From: a virus
Virus record (IMG/VR): IMGVR_UViG_3300017740_000007
Location: 1-52,639 of that record
Length of the DNA stretch: 52,639 nucleotides
Strand: one strand, 5' to 3'
Shown: piece by piece, positions 12,083 to 19,175 of the stretch
Position numbering within the stretch: position 1 is the first letter of the stretch
How the letters are laid out: each line of letters opens with the position of its first letter
Position numbers and translations under genes: made by a program
The notes under the pieces: model-generated
Told to the model about the DNA's origin: nothing
Seen by the model: only the letters and a program-made list of their open reading frames with translations
The model's database searches: none

Positions 12083-12390
12083 TATATATAACTAAGAAAG
12101 ACCACTTTGTGTGGTTAGATGTGACTAGAAAATGTAAGTCGTTTAATTCTGTATTAGAACTAAACCAAGCACACGAACTTTATGCGGTTAGTGATGATGA
12201 TGTAGACTCTTTAATTGAAGATGTAGATATGGTGCCTAGACTTGTAAAGAGAGGATACAGAATCTGTATTGAAGTTGGACACCTACCAAAAAAATACCAT
12301 CCTAGAAAAACTTGGGATGGTACTAGCAAGAAGTTAATTGATGGGTATTGGTATGTGAAATTAGCAGATATAAAATTAGGTAATGTCTAA
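12079..12390 (+). CDS. Hypothetical protein, 103 residues
   Basis: This soluble alpha/beta protein starts in an ATGA overlap with the gene before. Notable stretches are YITKKDHFVWLDVTRKCKSF at the start and HYHPRKTW-like spacing near residue 75 (HLPKKYHPRKTWDG), ending VKLADIKLGNV. No catalytic motif or family is recognised. Confidence 0.68.
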   Translation: MIYITKKDHFVWLDVTRKCKSFNSVLELNQAHELYAVSDDDVDSLIEDVDMVPRLVKRGYRICIEVGHLPKKYHPRKTWDGTSKKLIDGYWYVKLADIKLGNV

Positions 12391-12399
12391 ATATTTTAT

Positions 12400-12407
12400 T
12401 ACTTTAG
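12400..12407 (+). promoter_or_regulatory. Third early -7-like box
   Basis: TACTTTAG resembles TAnnTTTG with one change. TTAG lies 20 nt before it (12376-12379) and GTCTAA, half of the operator seen at 10333-10352, is at 12384-12389. It would drive the gene at 12430. Confidence 0.4.
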
Positions 12408-12429
12408 TACAAATAAAAATCAAATCAAA

Positions 12430-12672
12430 ATGGCAAGACTAATTAAATCAAGCGGGGAGGTTCTACCGAATGTAGATATCTCCTCTCTCAAAAAAATGCA
12501 GGACTTAGTGCAAGGATATATAGAGTTTGTATATCTCAAAGACAATAAAGTTTTAATTGTAAACGAAGAAGGACTGTTAAATAATCTCCCACAAAATAAA
12601 CAAGCAAGTAATATCTATGGTCATCGAGTAGTGGGCGATGCAGTAGTATGTGATATTACGGAACTTAAATAA
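12430..12672 (+). CDS. Small hypothetical protein, 80 residues
   Basis: Beta-rich short protein (MARLIKSSGEVLPNVDISSL, then YIEFVYLKDNKVLIVNEEGL, GHRVVGDAVVCDI). Small proteins with the plan ..EFVYL.D...LIVNEEG...N.P.N..A..L.G..ivGdavv are widespread in phages and plasmids with unknown function (DUF3846-like, from memory). It has the ATCAAATCAAA leader and its own promoter-like box. Confidence 0.72.
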   Translation: MARLIKSSGEVLPNVDISSLKKMQDLVQGYIEFVYLKDNKVLIVNEEGLLNNLPQNKQASNIYGHRVVGDAVVCDITELK

Positions 12673-12678
12673 TAACTT

Positions 12679-13053
12679 ATGAAGAATATGATTCACTTAC
12701 AACGTGAGCATCTCATCAGTCTAAAGCTAGACGGAGGGAGCAAAGAACACATTCAAAAAGTACAACAAGCTATGGACAATGGCTCGTATGGACACAAGGA
12801 ATTCAAGCTAACTAGAAAGAAGATGAAGCCATCAGAATTTTTAAATATGTTTGGTAATCCTCCAAAGATTGAAGATAGTTGTGTTGAAGTTTATTTATAT
12901 ATAGGTCTAAACTTTATTCAAAAACTACAACCGAATAAAGAAAAGAAAGAATATAAATATTTATGGCACAACGAGGAAAAATCTAAACTCACCAAGAAAC
13001 TTGACACCACAGAAAAAGGTATGTGTGAAGTTATCTTTGATAAAAAATATTAA
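12679..13053 (+). CDS. Hypothetical basic protein, 124 residues
   Basis: This 124-residue soluble protein is rich in Lys (HIQKVQQAMDNGSYGHKEFK, then LTRKKMKPSEFLNMFGNPPK). It starts 6 nt after the preceding stop. A short hydrophobic strand run (CVEVYLYIGLNFIQKL) lies near residue 75-90. No family is recognised. Confidence 0.65.
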   Translation: MKNMIHLQREHLISLKLDGGSKEHIQKVQQAMDNGSYGHKEFKLTRKKMKPSEFLNMFGNPPKIEDSCVEVYLYIGLNFIQKLQPNKEKKEYKYLWHNEEKSKLTKKLDTTEKGMCEVIFDKKY

Positions 13054-13057
13054 TATT

Positions 13058-13318
13058 ATGACAATCAATTTTAAATCATTTCAGGACTCAGGTCAGATTC
13101 AGGACATAAAAGGTGTGGAGCATATAGAAAGACTGCATCGTTTAACAACGGATGTAATCTTATATGTATCCAATCATTATGTAGAGATGCTGAGTGATGG
13201 TAATTTTTTATACCGCCCATCAGGTAAAGGTCAAGGCAAGAGGTCTAAGGTTCTTGCTAATGTAGAGAGATACATATATTTTAATTTAATTTATGGCAAA
13301 GACAGAAGAACTAATTAA
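13058..13318 (+). CDS. Hypothetical protein, 86 residues
   Basis: I start at ATG 13058 because it lies 4 nt after the previous stop with an A-rich leader; a longer frame from 13001 would overlap the previous gene by 53 nt. The sequence is a compact alpha/beta type (INFKSFQDSGQIQDIKGVEH, DVILYVSNHYVEMLSDGNFL). It overlaps the next gene by 26 nt. No family is recognised. Confidence 0.62.
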   Translation: MTINFKSFQDSGQIQDIKGVEHIERLHRLTTDVILYVSNHYVEMLSDGNFLYRPSGKGQGKRSKVLANVERYIYFNLIYGKDRRTN

Positions 13319-13586
13319 AGAAGTAGGCAGAGAAGTAGTAATGCTATTGCTTGAAAAGAACAAAGCATATGGCGACACTGCAAACAAGCCACCTAAAATC
13401 TTCAGTAAACTTTCAGCGAAGGAAGGAATACTTGCAAGGATAGATGATAAGTTAAGCAGGATAAAAACTGTGGGTATCAATGATAAAACAGAAGACACCC
13501 TGCTCGACTTGATTGGATATCTAATTCTATATAGAGTGCAGTGCAAGAAAGAAGAAGTGTCTTTAAAGACACAAGAAAAAGGTTAG
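13293..13586 (+). CDS. All-alpha nucleotide-associated protein (DUF1599/MazG-like)
   Basis: This 97-residue helical protein resembles the nucleotide-modification-associated / MazG-like all-alpha group. The hallmark order is KNKAYGD, then KLSAKEGILARIDDKLSRIK, then EDTLLDLIGYLILYRVQ, where Glu and Asp of the last two stretches would bind Mg2+. Members hydrolyse or handle (d)NTPs. In a phage this may adjust dNTP pools or protect a modified base, though no base-modifying enzyme is recognised here. Palindrome copy 6 (13557-13572) overlaps its last codons as VSLKTQ. Confidence 0.78.
   Translation: MAKTEELIKEVGREVVMLLLEKNKAYGDTANKPPKIFSKLSAKEGILARIDDKLSRIKTVGINDKTEDTLLDLIGYLILYRVQCKKEEVSLKTQEKG
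13557..13572 (+). repeat. 16-bp palindrome family, copy 6 (perfect palindrome)
   Basis: GTGTCTTTAAAGACAC within the last codons of the MazG-like gene, about 20 nt before the TTTG element of the next promoter. Confidence 0.95.
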
Positions 13587-13592
13587 ACGAAA

Positions 13593-13624
13593 TTTGGAAA
13601 AGTAATATACTTTTATTACATTTA
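13593..13624 (+). promoter_or_regulatory. Early promoter before the DnaA-like/recombination genes
   Basis: TTTG at 13593-13596 is followed after 20 nt by TACATTTA (13617-13624), close to the Bacteroidota TTTG-N19/20-TAnnTTTG layout. TTAGAC, shared with other early promoters, is at 13583-13588. It would start a transcript about 30 nt before ATG 13660. Confidence 0.5.
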
Positions 13625-13659
13625 CAGTCTAATATTAATCAATTAAAATCAAATCAATT

Positions 13660-13866
13660 ATGTCAAAAATGAAAGAAATCTTTCAGGAAGAAAGAGAACT
13701 TAGTTCGCACCAAGATGAATTCTTGGATGCTGAGTGGGAACAAGAAGTAGTTTCTACTCACAACAGACAAAGACAAATGTTAAACGAAATCTTTGAAGCT
13801 TGGGGAGAAATCTTTGGGGTCAAGGAAATTAAATCAAAATCAAATAATGAAGACGAAAATTTTTAA
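13660..13866 (+). CDS. Small acidic protein, 68 residues
   Basis: A highly charged helical protein (MSKMKEIFQEERELSSHQDE, FLDAEWEQEVVSTHNRQRQM) without hydrophobic core beyond one amphipathic helix. It overlaps the start of the DnaA-like gene by 20 nt. It might be an adaptor for the next protein, but this is unsupported beyond position. Confidence 0.65.
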   Translation: MSKMKEIFQEERELSSHQDEFLDAEWEQEVVSTHNRQRQMLNEIFEAWGEIFGVKEIKSKSNNEDENF

Positions 13867-14143
13867 CTTATATGTAGACAGAGTTTGCTTTCTATTTGGA
13901 ATAGATAAAGAAACTTTGTTTACTAAAACCAAACGTAGAGATGTAGTAGATGCTAGGCATTTGTTATATTATCTTTGTCATCAAAGACCAATGAGGTTAG
14001 TATACATTCAAGAGTATATGGCAGAGAACGGGTACGTTATTAATCATTCATCAATTCATCACGGGATAGCACAAGTAAAAAACAAGGTGGAAAATGATGT
14101 GGATTATGTAACCGCAATAAATGAAGTAGTAGATGAAGTATAA
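13847..14143 (+). CDS. DnaA domain IV-like DNA-binding protein
   Basis: This 98-residue protein looks like the DNA-binding end of the replication initiator DnaA without its ATPase. It has the start FNLYVDRVCFLFGIDKETLF, then RDVVDARHLLYYLCHQRPMR, and IQEYMAENGYVINHSSIHHG at the place of the DnaA-box recognition helix (cellular form DHSTVLHA). I start at ATG 13847; a longer frame from 13793 overlaps the previous gene more. A second protein of this type is at 21327. It may recruit replication proteins to the phage origin or compete with host DnaA (inference). Confidence 0.75.
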   Translation: MKTKIFNLYVDRVCFLFGIDKETLFTKTKRRDVVDARHLLYYLCHQRPMRLVYIQEYMAENGYVINHSSIHHGIAQVKNKVENDVDYVTAINEVVDEV

Positions 14144-14582
14144 TTTGGATGACATATATAATCAATCTTTAGAAGATACTTATGCTATACAACTAGATGG
14201 AGATGGATACGAATCTCGAATGGTGTATGGAACTAAGATTATCAAAGATAAATTAGATGGTAGCATTCAGATATTAAATACTGCTAGAGGTGGTGATTAT
14301 TATTCTCACCTGAACTCAGAGCAGATGAATAATTTTTTAGAAAAAGGTTGGAGATACGGAGTATTTGTCTTATCTTTGTCTAACTATCGTTCAAAGCTAG
14401 ATATCATTGAGCAACGAATCAAACAGTTTATTAATGATAAGAAGTCTGAGAAGCAGATACTACAATTAAAATCAAGCAGGGACAGAATCCTTGCAAAATA
14501 TAGTGTAATCAATTTTAAATTAAATCAATTAAATTATGGCAACAAAGTCAACAACAACGAAGAAGAAGCAGACAACATTTGA
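14133..14582 (+). CDS. Hypothetical protein, 149 residues
   Basis: The N-terminal half contains NLDDIYNQSLEDTYAIQLDG and ILNTARGGDYYSHLNSEQMN. The C-terminal half is a long helix with heptads (IIEQRIKQFINDKKSEKQIL). It overlaps the genes on both sides (11 nt and 47 nt). Position just before the annealing protein suggests a role in recombination or replication. No family is recognised. Confidence 0.65.
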   Translation: MKYNLDDIYNQSLEDTYAIQLDGDGYESRMVYGTKIIKDKLDGSIQILNTARGGDYYSHLNSEQMNNFLEKGWRYGVFVLSLSNYRSKLDIIEQRIKQFINDKKSEKQILQLKSSRDRILAKYSVINFKLNQLNYGNKVNNNEEEADNI

Positions 14583-15180
14583 GAAGCTATCTTCAATCAA
14601 CGTAAACAAATACGTTGAGAAAAAAGCGGGACTAACTTATTTATCTTGGGCATATGCTTGGGCAGAAACTAAGAAGCATTGTCCTGATGCTAGATATGAA
14701 ATTCTAGAAACAACTTATGATGACTCAATAGGTTTTATGTGTAACACACAAGTAACTATCGAAGGAGAAACTTTAGCTATGTGGTTACCCGTAATGGATA
14801 GTAAGAATCAGTCTATGAAAAAGCATAAGTATTCTTATACAACTAGGTACGGAGAGAAAGAAGTTTCCGCAGCAACTACATTTGATATTAATAAAACAAT
14901 GATGAGATGCTTAGTTAAGAATCTTGCAATGTTTGGATTAGGAATTTATATCTATGCAGGAGAAGATATGCCTATTGAAGAAGAAAAGGTTGTGTCTTCA
15001 AAGACACCTACTGCTAGTGGTAAACCTAATTTAGAAGTAGGAGATGCAAAGTGGGAGGCAATGGCTAACTTTTGTGTAGCTAATAAGTCACTAGGTTATA
15101 AGAAGTTATGTGATAAGATTGGTACTAAGTACACATTGAGTGCAGGAGTTAAGAACGAAATCAAAAACCTAATCAAATGA
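14536..15180 (+). CDS. Single-strand annealing protein (Sak/Rad52-like, DUF1071)
   Basis: This 214-residue protein matches phage single-strand annealing proteins of the DUF1071/Sak type. It has the NVNKYVEKKAGLTYLSWAYA start, PDARYEILE, and the signature FDINKTMMRCLVKNLAMFGL at about 116-135 followed by GIYIYAGED. It anneals complementary single strands during recombination-dependent replication and repair, working with the exonuclease that follows directly (ATGA overlap). The C-terminal region (175-214) is a separate small helical domain. Palindrome copy 7 (14992-15007) lies in the linker between them, read as VSSKT. Confidence 0.87.
   Translation: MATKSTTTKKKQTTFEKLSSINVNKYVEKKAGLTYLSWAYAWAETKKHCPDARYEILETTYDDSIGFMCNTQVTIEGETLAMWLPVMDSKNQSMKKHKYSYTTRYGEKEVSAATTFDINKTMMRCLVKNLAMFGLGIYIYAGEDMPIEEEKVVSSKTPTASGKPNLEVGDAKWEAMANFCVANKSLGYKKLCDKIGTKYTLSAGVKNEIKNLIK
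14992..15007 (+). repeat. 16-bp palindrome family, copy 7
   Basis: GTGTCTTCAAAGACAC in the linker codons of the annealing protein, between its conserved domain and its C-terminal domain, a place where extra residues would be tolerated. Confidence 0.95.
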
Positions 15181-15899
15181 AAGAGGTAATTGAGAAACTA
15201 AAAGATGACACCCAATACTATGGGGAGTTTGGTAAGCAGTTCTTATCTAATTCAGACATCGGCACACTACTAAAGAATCCTAAAGAGTTTGGGTTACCAC
15301 AAGATGATAACGTAAACTTTCACAAAGGAAGATACTTTCATCAACTAATACTAGAACCTGAGAAGGCAGAAGAAACTAAGTTTGTTGATGTGTCATCGAG
15401 AAACACGAAGGCATACAAAGAACAAGCGACTAATGGTATTATAATGTTGGAGAAGGAAGGTCAGGAGATTCGTGATTGTGTTCAAGCAATGATGGAAAAC
15501 CTACCATTCTTTGAAGGCATTCGTCAGGCAGGTAATGAGTATGAGGTACCTGCTATCGCAGACATTAAGGGAATGAAGTGGAAAGGAAAGGCTGATATAG
15601 TTTGTACCGATAAGCTGATTGACCTGAAAACTACGGGTTCAATCTCAGATTTTAAATGGTCAGCACGAAAGTATAATTACGACAGTCAATGTTATATATA
15701 CCAACAACTATTTGGTAAGCCGTTAGTGTTCTATGTTGTGGACAAGACAAGTAAACAACTAGGTATCTTTAGACCATCAAAAGAATTTGTAGAACGTGGC
15801 GAACAAAAAGTTATACAAGCTATTGAAGTTCACAGAAAGTTTTTTGGAGAGAATCCAACGTATGATATAAATGAATATTATGTTGAAGAGACTCTTTAA
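15177..15899 (+). CDS. PD-(D/E)XK exonuclease (RecE/DUF3799-like)
   Basis: This 240-residue nuclease is the partner of the annealing protein. Visible landmarks are GRYFHQLILEP with His55, Glu121-Tyr-Glu123, the metal-binding core Asp140 in KGKADIV, Asp149-Leu-Lys151 (LIDLKTTG), and YDSQCYIYQQ, the Gln-containing motif of RecB/RecE type nucleases. It should degrade one strand from double-strand ends to give 3' tails for annealing. The start ATGA overlaps the annealing gene stop by 4 nt, supporting a matched pair. It is shorter than lambda exonuclease-like fusions but complete for the core fold. Confidence 0.85.
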   Translation: MKEVIEKLKDDTQYYGEFGKQFLSNSDIGTLLKNPKEFGLPQDDNVNFHKGRYFHQLILEPEKAEETKFVDVSSRNTKAYKEQATNGIIMLEKEGQEIRDCVQAMMENLPFFEGIRQAGNEYEVPAIADIKGMKWKGKADIVCTDKLIDLKTTGSISDFKWSARKYNYDSQCYIYQQLFGKPLVFYVVDKTSKQLGIFRPSKEFVERGEQKVIQAIEVHRKFFGENPTYDINEYYVEETL

Positions 15900-16026
15900 T
15901 AAAGTAAGTAAAAGGCAAGTGTTATGGTTTCAAGTTCCAATGAACTGTAAGACTCGCAGAGAAAAGGATTACCTTATCTCAGATTTATTAAATCAATTGG
16001 AACAAAAAATTAAAATCAATAAATAA
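15871..16026 (+). CDS. 51-residue basic protein
   Basis: Frame from ATG 15871 (or ATG 15880) to TAA 16024-16026, overlapping the exonuclease end by 29 nt and the next ATG as TAATG. The sequence is basic with an aromatic core (KRLFNKVSKRQVLWFQVPMN, then DYLISDLLNQLEQKI). Tight coupling on both sides supports translation. No family is recognised. Confidence 0.55.
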   Translation: MNIMLKRLFNKVSKRQVLWFQVPMNCKTRREKDYLISDLLNQLEQKIKINK

Positions 16027-16301
16027 TGGCAGAAGAAAAAATTTTTGCAGATGGTTTCTCATTTAAGAGAAACGAAAACGCACCCGAGTTTGTGGTGGGT
16101 AAGCAATCCATCAAGGTGGATGAAGCAATTGCATTCTTAAAGAAGTATGCAAAGAATGGTTGGGTAAACCTAGATATTAAACAATCAAAAGGAGGCAACT
16201 ACTATTGTGAGTTAGATACTTGGGAAGCTAAACCTAAAGCCGCAGCACCTGCAGCAGCAGTCGCAGCAGACACCGCAAGTGGCGAAGACTTACCATTCTA
16301 G
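16026..16301 (+). CDS. Small protein with an SSB-type C-terminal tail, candidate ssDNA-binding accessory
   Basis: Residues 1-66 form one folded unit (FADGFSFKRNENAPEFVVGK, then NGWVNLDIKQSKGGNYYCEL). A flexible Ala/Pro-rich linker follows and the protein ends GEDLPF. Bacterial SSB proteins end in an acidic tip of the DDDIPF type that recruits replication and repair enzymes, so this end is a good mimic. The N-terminal unit is too short for a standard SSB OB-fold, though similar small proteins occur near recombination genes in Bacteroidota phages. It follows the annealing protein and exonuclease and precedes the primase-helicase. Palindrome copy 8 begins at its last base. Confidence 0.68.
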   Translation: MAEEKIFADGFSFKRNENAPEFVVGKQSIKVDEAIAFLKKYAKNGWVNLDIKQSKGGNYYCELDTWEAKPKAAAPAAAVAADTASGEDLPF

Positions 16302-16316
16302 TGTCTTTAAAGACAC
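16301..16316 (+). repeat. 16-bp palindrome family, copy 8 (perfect palindrome)
   Basis: GTGTCTTTAAAGACAC beginning at the last base of the TAG stop of the SSB-tailed gene, 20 nt before a strong terminator. Confidence 0.95.
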
Positions 16317-16334
16317 AGATTGTTTGTGTGTGTG

Positions 16335-16365
16335 AAGGAGGGAGATTAAGTTCTCCCTCTTTTTT
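16335..16365 (+). terminator. Rho-independent terminator after the recombination genes
   Basis: GAGGGAGA (16338-16345) and TCTCCCTC (16352-16359) form an 8-bp stem around TTAAGT, extended by A-U pairs and followed by TTTTTT. It ends the transcript that carries the annealing protein, exonuclease and SSB-tailed protein. Confidence 0.9.
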
Positions 16366-16382
16366 ATACCAACAATGTTATT

Positions 16383-16568
16383 ATGAAAGCTTTTATACTT
16401 TCTATCTACTTTATTTTTATATATAATATTTTTTTATTTTCTTTACATTATAAGAAAAAAAACAACATATCAACATTTAGTACTGATAATCAACGAGTTA
16501 CAAAAATCAAATCAACATTAAATCAACAGACAGATGACAGAAAAGGTTACAATATTCAAAAACATTAA
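16383..16568 (+). CDS. Doubtful small open frame with hydrophobic start
   Basis: A 61-codon frame follows the terminator and overlaps the primase-helicase start by 35 nt. The N-terminus is a hydrophobic Ile/Phe-rich run (ILSIYFIFIYNIFLFSL) and the rest is polar. The region is extremely AT-rich, where such runs arise by chance. The second half reads through the A-rich leader of the next gene. It may simply be the 168-nt leader or promoter region of the primase-helicase. Confidence 0.25.
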   Translation: MKAFILSIYFIFIYNIFLFSLHYKKKNNISTFSTDNQRVTKIKSTLNQQTDDRKGYNIQKH

Positions 16569-18945
16569 AGAAACAGAGACTCCATTTCATAAAGAAGTGG
16601 GTGTTGTACTAGATAGAATCAAGGATGGTGCAACAAAGAACTTAGTTAAATCAATACGGATGACTAAGGATAAATCAGAACGCAATGAACTAAAGAAAAG
16701 ATTACCTGCGATTTGTTTTAGTGGAACATTCACAAAAAGAAAAGACAATGCTATACAAGAACACTCAGGTATTATTTGTTTGGACTTTGACGGCTACGAA
16801 AAAAAGAAATTACTTTTAGAACATAAAGAAAGATTAACTAAAGACCCATACACTTTTTCAGTTTTTATTTCGCCATCAGGTAATGGACTTAAGGTGTTGG
16901 TAAAGATACCTGCCAATACAGAAAACCATATCAACTATTTTAATTCACTCCAAAAATATTATGACTCCCCTTACTTTGATAAGATGTGTAAGAATGTATC
17001 AAGAGTTTGTTATGAATCATATGACCCATTACTTTACACGAACAAAGTATCACAACTGTGGGATACAGTAGCTGAACCTGAATACACTGAGGTAGATAAA
17101 TACAACGACCCTCCAACAATACCAATCTCAGATGAGAATAAAATTGTAGAGATACTTGTCAAGTGGTGGGAGAAAAAATACCCAATGATTGAAGGTCAAC
17201 GTAATCAGAACTGTTATGTATTGGCTATGGCATTCAATGATTATGGAATAAACAAATCGTTGGCAGGTTATATACTTAATAGATATGTCACTAAAGATTT
17301 TAATCAAAATGAAATCAACAGAACAATAGACTCTGCATATATAAATACTCAAAACTTTGGCACTAAGTATTACGAAGATGAAGAAAGACTTCAATCAATT
17401 AAGGATAAGTTTAGAAAGGGTATATCAAAAAAAGAAATACGCAGCCAACTAAGTGATGCAGGTATGGATGCAGAAGCGATAGATGGTGTAGTAAATAAAA
17501 TAGAAAAGGAACAAGCAAAGAAAACCTTTTGGGAAAAGAATGAAAAGGGAACCATAAAGATTGTACACTTCTCTTTTAAAAAGTTTTTAGAAGACAATGG
17601 TTTCTATAAGTATTGCCCTGAAGGTGGTAAGAACTATGTATTTGTTAAGGTTACTAATAACCTAATAGACCACACATCAGAAAAAGAAATCAAGGACTAT
17701 GTATTAAATTATTTACAAGACATTGATGACTTAAGTGTATACAATTACTTCGCAGACCAAGTTAGATTTTTTAGAGAAGAATTTCTAACCCTATTAAATA
17801 CCATAGATATTTATTTCATTGAAGACACAAAAGATTCTGCTTACTTATACTATCAGAACTGTGCAGTTAAGATAACTAAAGATTTAATTGAACCTATAGA
17901 CTATTTAGATTTAGGAGGTTATGTTTGGTCTGACCATATCATATCTAGAAAATTTAAAATATGTGATGAGTACAAGTGTGACTATTCTATATTTATTGGA
18001 AACATTTGTGGTAATGATAATGACAGGGTAAAGACTATGGAAAGCACCATAGGATTTATGATGCACGGGTATAAAAATTTATCTTATTGTCCGGCTATCA
18101 TTCTTAATGATGAGATTATATCAGACAATCCTGAGGGTGGCACGGGTAAAGGTTTGTTTATGAATGCACTTAGTCAAATGAAAAAGTTAGTAGTCATAGA
18201 TGGTAAAGCTTTTGCTTTTGAGAAATCATTTCCATATCAATTAGTATCAGCAGATACACAGATACTTTGTTTTGATGATGTGAAGAAGCACTTTGATTTT
18301 GAAAGATTGTTTAGTGTAGTAACTGAAGGATTAACATTAGAGAAGAAGAACAAGGATGCAATCAAGATACCATTTAGTAAGTCTCCTAAAATTGCTATCA
18401 CAACTAACTATGCTATCAAGGGTTCAGGTAATTCTTTTGAACGTAGAAAGTGGGAGGTAGAACTTCATCAACACTATACCAAAAACTTTACACCACTTGA
18501 TGAATTTGATAAGCACTTTTTTGCTGATTGGAATGAAGATGATTGGTGTTTGTTTGACAACTATATGACTTCTTGTTTACAAAATTATTTAACAACAGGT
18601 CTTGTTAAGAGTAAGTTTGTTAACCTTAAGATTAGACAACTGTCTGCTTCAACTTCACACGATTTTATAGAATGGTGTGGACTAATTGAAGGTCATCAAA
18701 AGAATAACAAACTCGTACTTGATTCTAGATTATCAATGCAAGATTTATACTTTGACTTTATTGGAGAGTATCCTGACTATGGACCAAAAGCTAAGATGAC
18801 TATTAGTAGAACAAGATTTTATAAATGGTTAATTCAATATGGTTCATACATAACCAACAAGCAACCATTGGAAGGGAGAGATATGAATGGAAGATGGTTT
18901 GAGATGCAGACACCTAAGTCAAGTCAAAGCACTATGAACCTATGA
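16534..18945 (+). CDS. Primase-helicase fusion (BT4734/VirE-type N-terminus, SF3/D5-type helicase)
   Basis: This 803-residue replication protein has two enzyme parts. Residues about 45-190 resemble the BT4734/VirE N-terminal domain of Bacteroidota primase-like proteins (IICLDFDGYEKK, SPSGNGLKVLVKI, SRVCYESYDP). Residues about 210-290 form a PriCT-like helical domain (QRNQNCYVLAMAFNDYG). A linker leads to a superfamily 3 helicase: Walker A GGTGKG at about 535, Walker B ILCFDDV at about 576, motif C KIAITTNYAIKG at about 619, and an Arg-containing ERRKWEVEL. It should prime and unwind phage DNA, and it is the central replication enzyme because no polymerase was found. It is followed by an ATGA-coupled gene. 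Confidence 0.85.
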   Translation: MTEKVTIFKNIKETETPFHKEVGVVLDRIKDGATKNLVKSIRMTKDKSERNELKKRLPAICFSGTFTKRKDNAIQEHSGIICLDFDGYEKKKLLLEHKERLTKDPYTFSVFISPSGNGLKVLVKIPANTENHINYFNSLQKYYDSPYFDKMCKNVSRVCYESYDPLLYTNKVSQLWDTVAEPEYTEVDKYNDPPTIPISDENKIVEILVKWWEKKYPMIEGQRNQNCYVLAMAFNDYGINKSLAGYILNRYVTKDFNQNEINRTIDSAYINTQNFGTKYYEDEERLQSIKDKFRKGISKKEIRSQLSDAGMDAEAIDGVVNKIEKEQAKKTFWEKNEKGTIKIVHFSFKKFLEDNGFYKYCPEGGKNYVFVKVTNNLIDHTSEKEIKDYVLNYLQDIDDLSVYNYFADQVRFFREEFLTLLNTIDIYFIEDTKDSAYLYYQNCAVKITKDLIEPIDYLDLGGYVWSDHIISRKFKICDEYKCDYSIFIGNICGNDNDRVKTMESTIGFMMHGYKNLSYCPAIILNDEIISDNPEGGTGKGLFMNALSQMKKLVVIDGKAFAFEKSFPYQLVSADTQILCFDDVKKHFDFERLFSVVTEGLTLEKKNKDAIKIPFSKSPKIAITTNYAIKGSGNSFERRKWEVELHQHYTKNFTPLDEFDKHFFADWNEDDWCLFDNYMTSCLQNYLTTGLVKSKFVNLKIRQLSASTSHDFIEWCGLIEGHQKNNKLVLDSRLSMQDLYFDFIGEYPDYGPKAKMTISRTRFYKWLIQYGSYITNKQPLEGRDMNGRWFEMQTPKSSQSTMNL

Positions 18946-19175
18946 CAGAAAAGCATCTGCACATAGCAATGATTAATTCTTTTAGTGTAATAGTATTAGA
19001 TTACGATTGGGAAGAAATCATTGATGGGAAGACTCCTTACTTTGCACACAATGTTGCAAGAAGAATTCCTAGTAAAAGAGAATTAGAAAATATATTAAAA
19101 TACTTTATTGAAATAGAAGACTACAAAAGATGTGCATCGTTACAAAGATATATGAAGGAAGACCTGAAGAAGTAA
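18942..19175 (+). CDS. Hypothetical protein, 77 residues
   Basis: This small helical protein overlaps the primase-helicase end by 4 nt and the helicase start by up to 46 nt. It contains NSFSVIVLDYDWEEIIDGKT and RRIPSKRELENILKYFIEIE. A link to replication follows only from its position between two helicases. No family is recognised. Confidence 0.65.
   Translation: MTEKHLHIAMINSFSVIVLDYDWEEIIDGKTPYFAHNVARRIPSKRELENILKYFIEIEDYKRCASLQRYMKEDLKK

Noticed and set aside
12705-12730. Second hammerhead core on the minus strand (CTGATGAG)
   Set aside because: No GAAA segment, stem II or stem III partner follows; only the 7-nt core match exists.
13001-13057. Longer start for the 86-residue gene
   Set aside because: It would overlap the upstream gene by 53 nt; ATG 13058 has a better leader and spacing.
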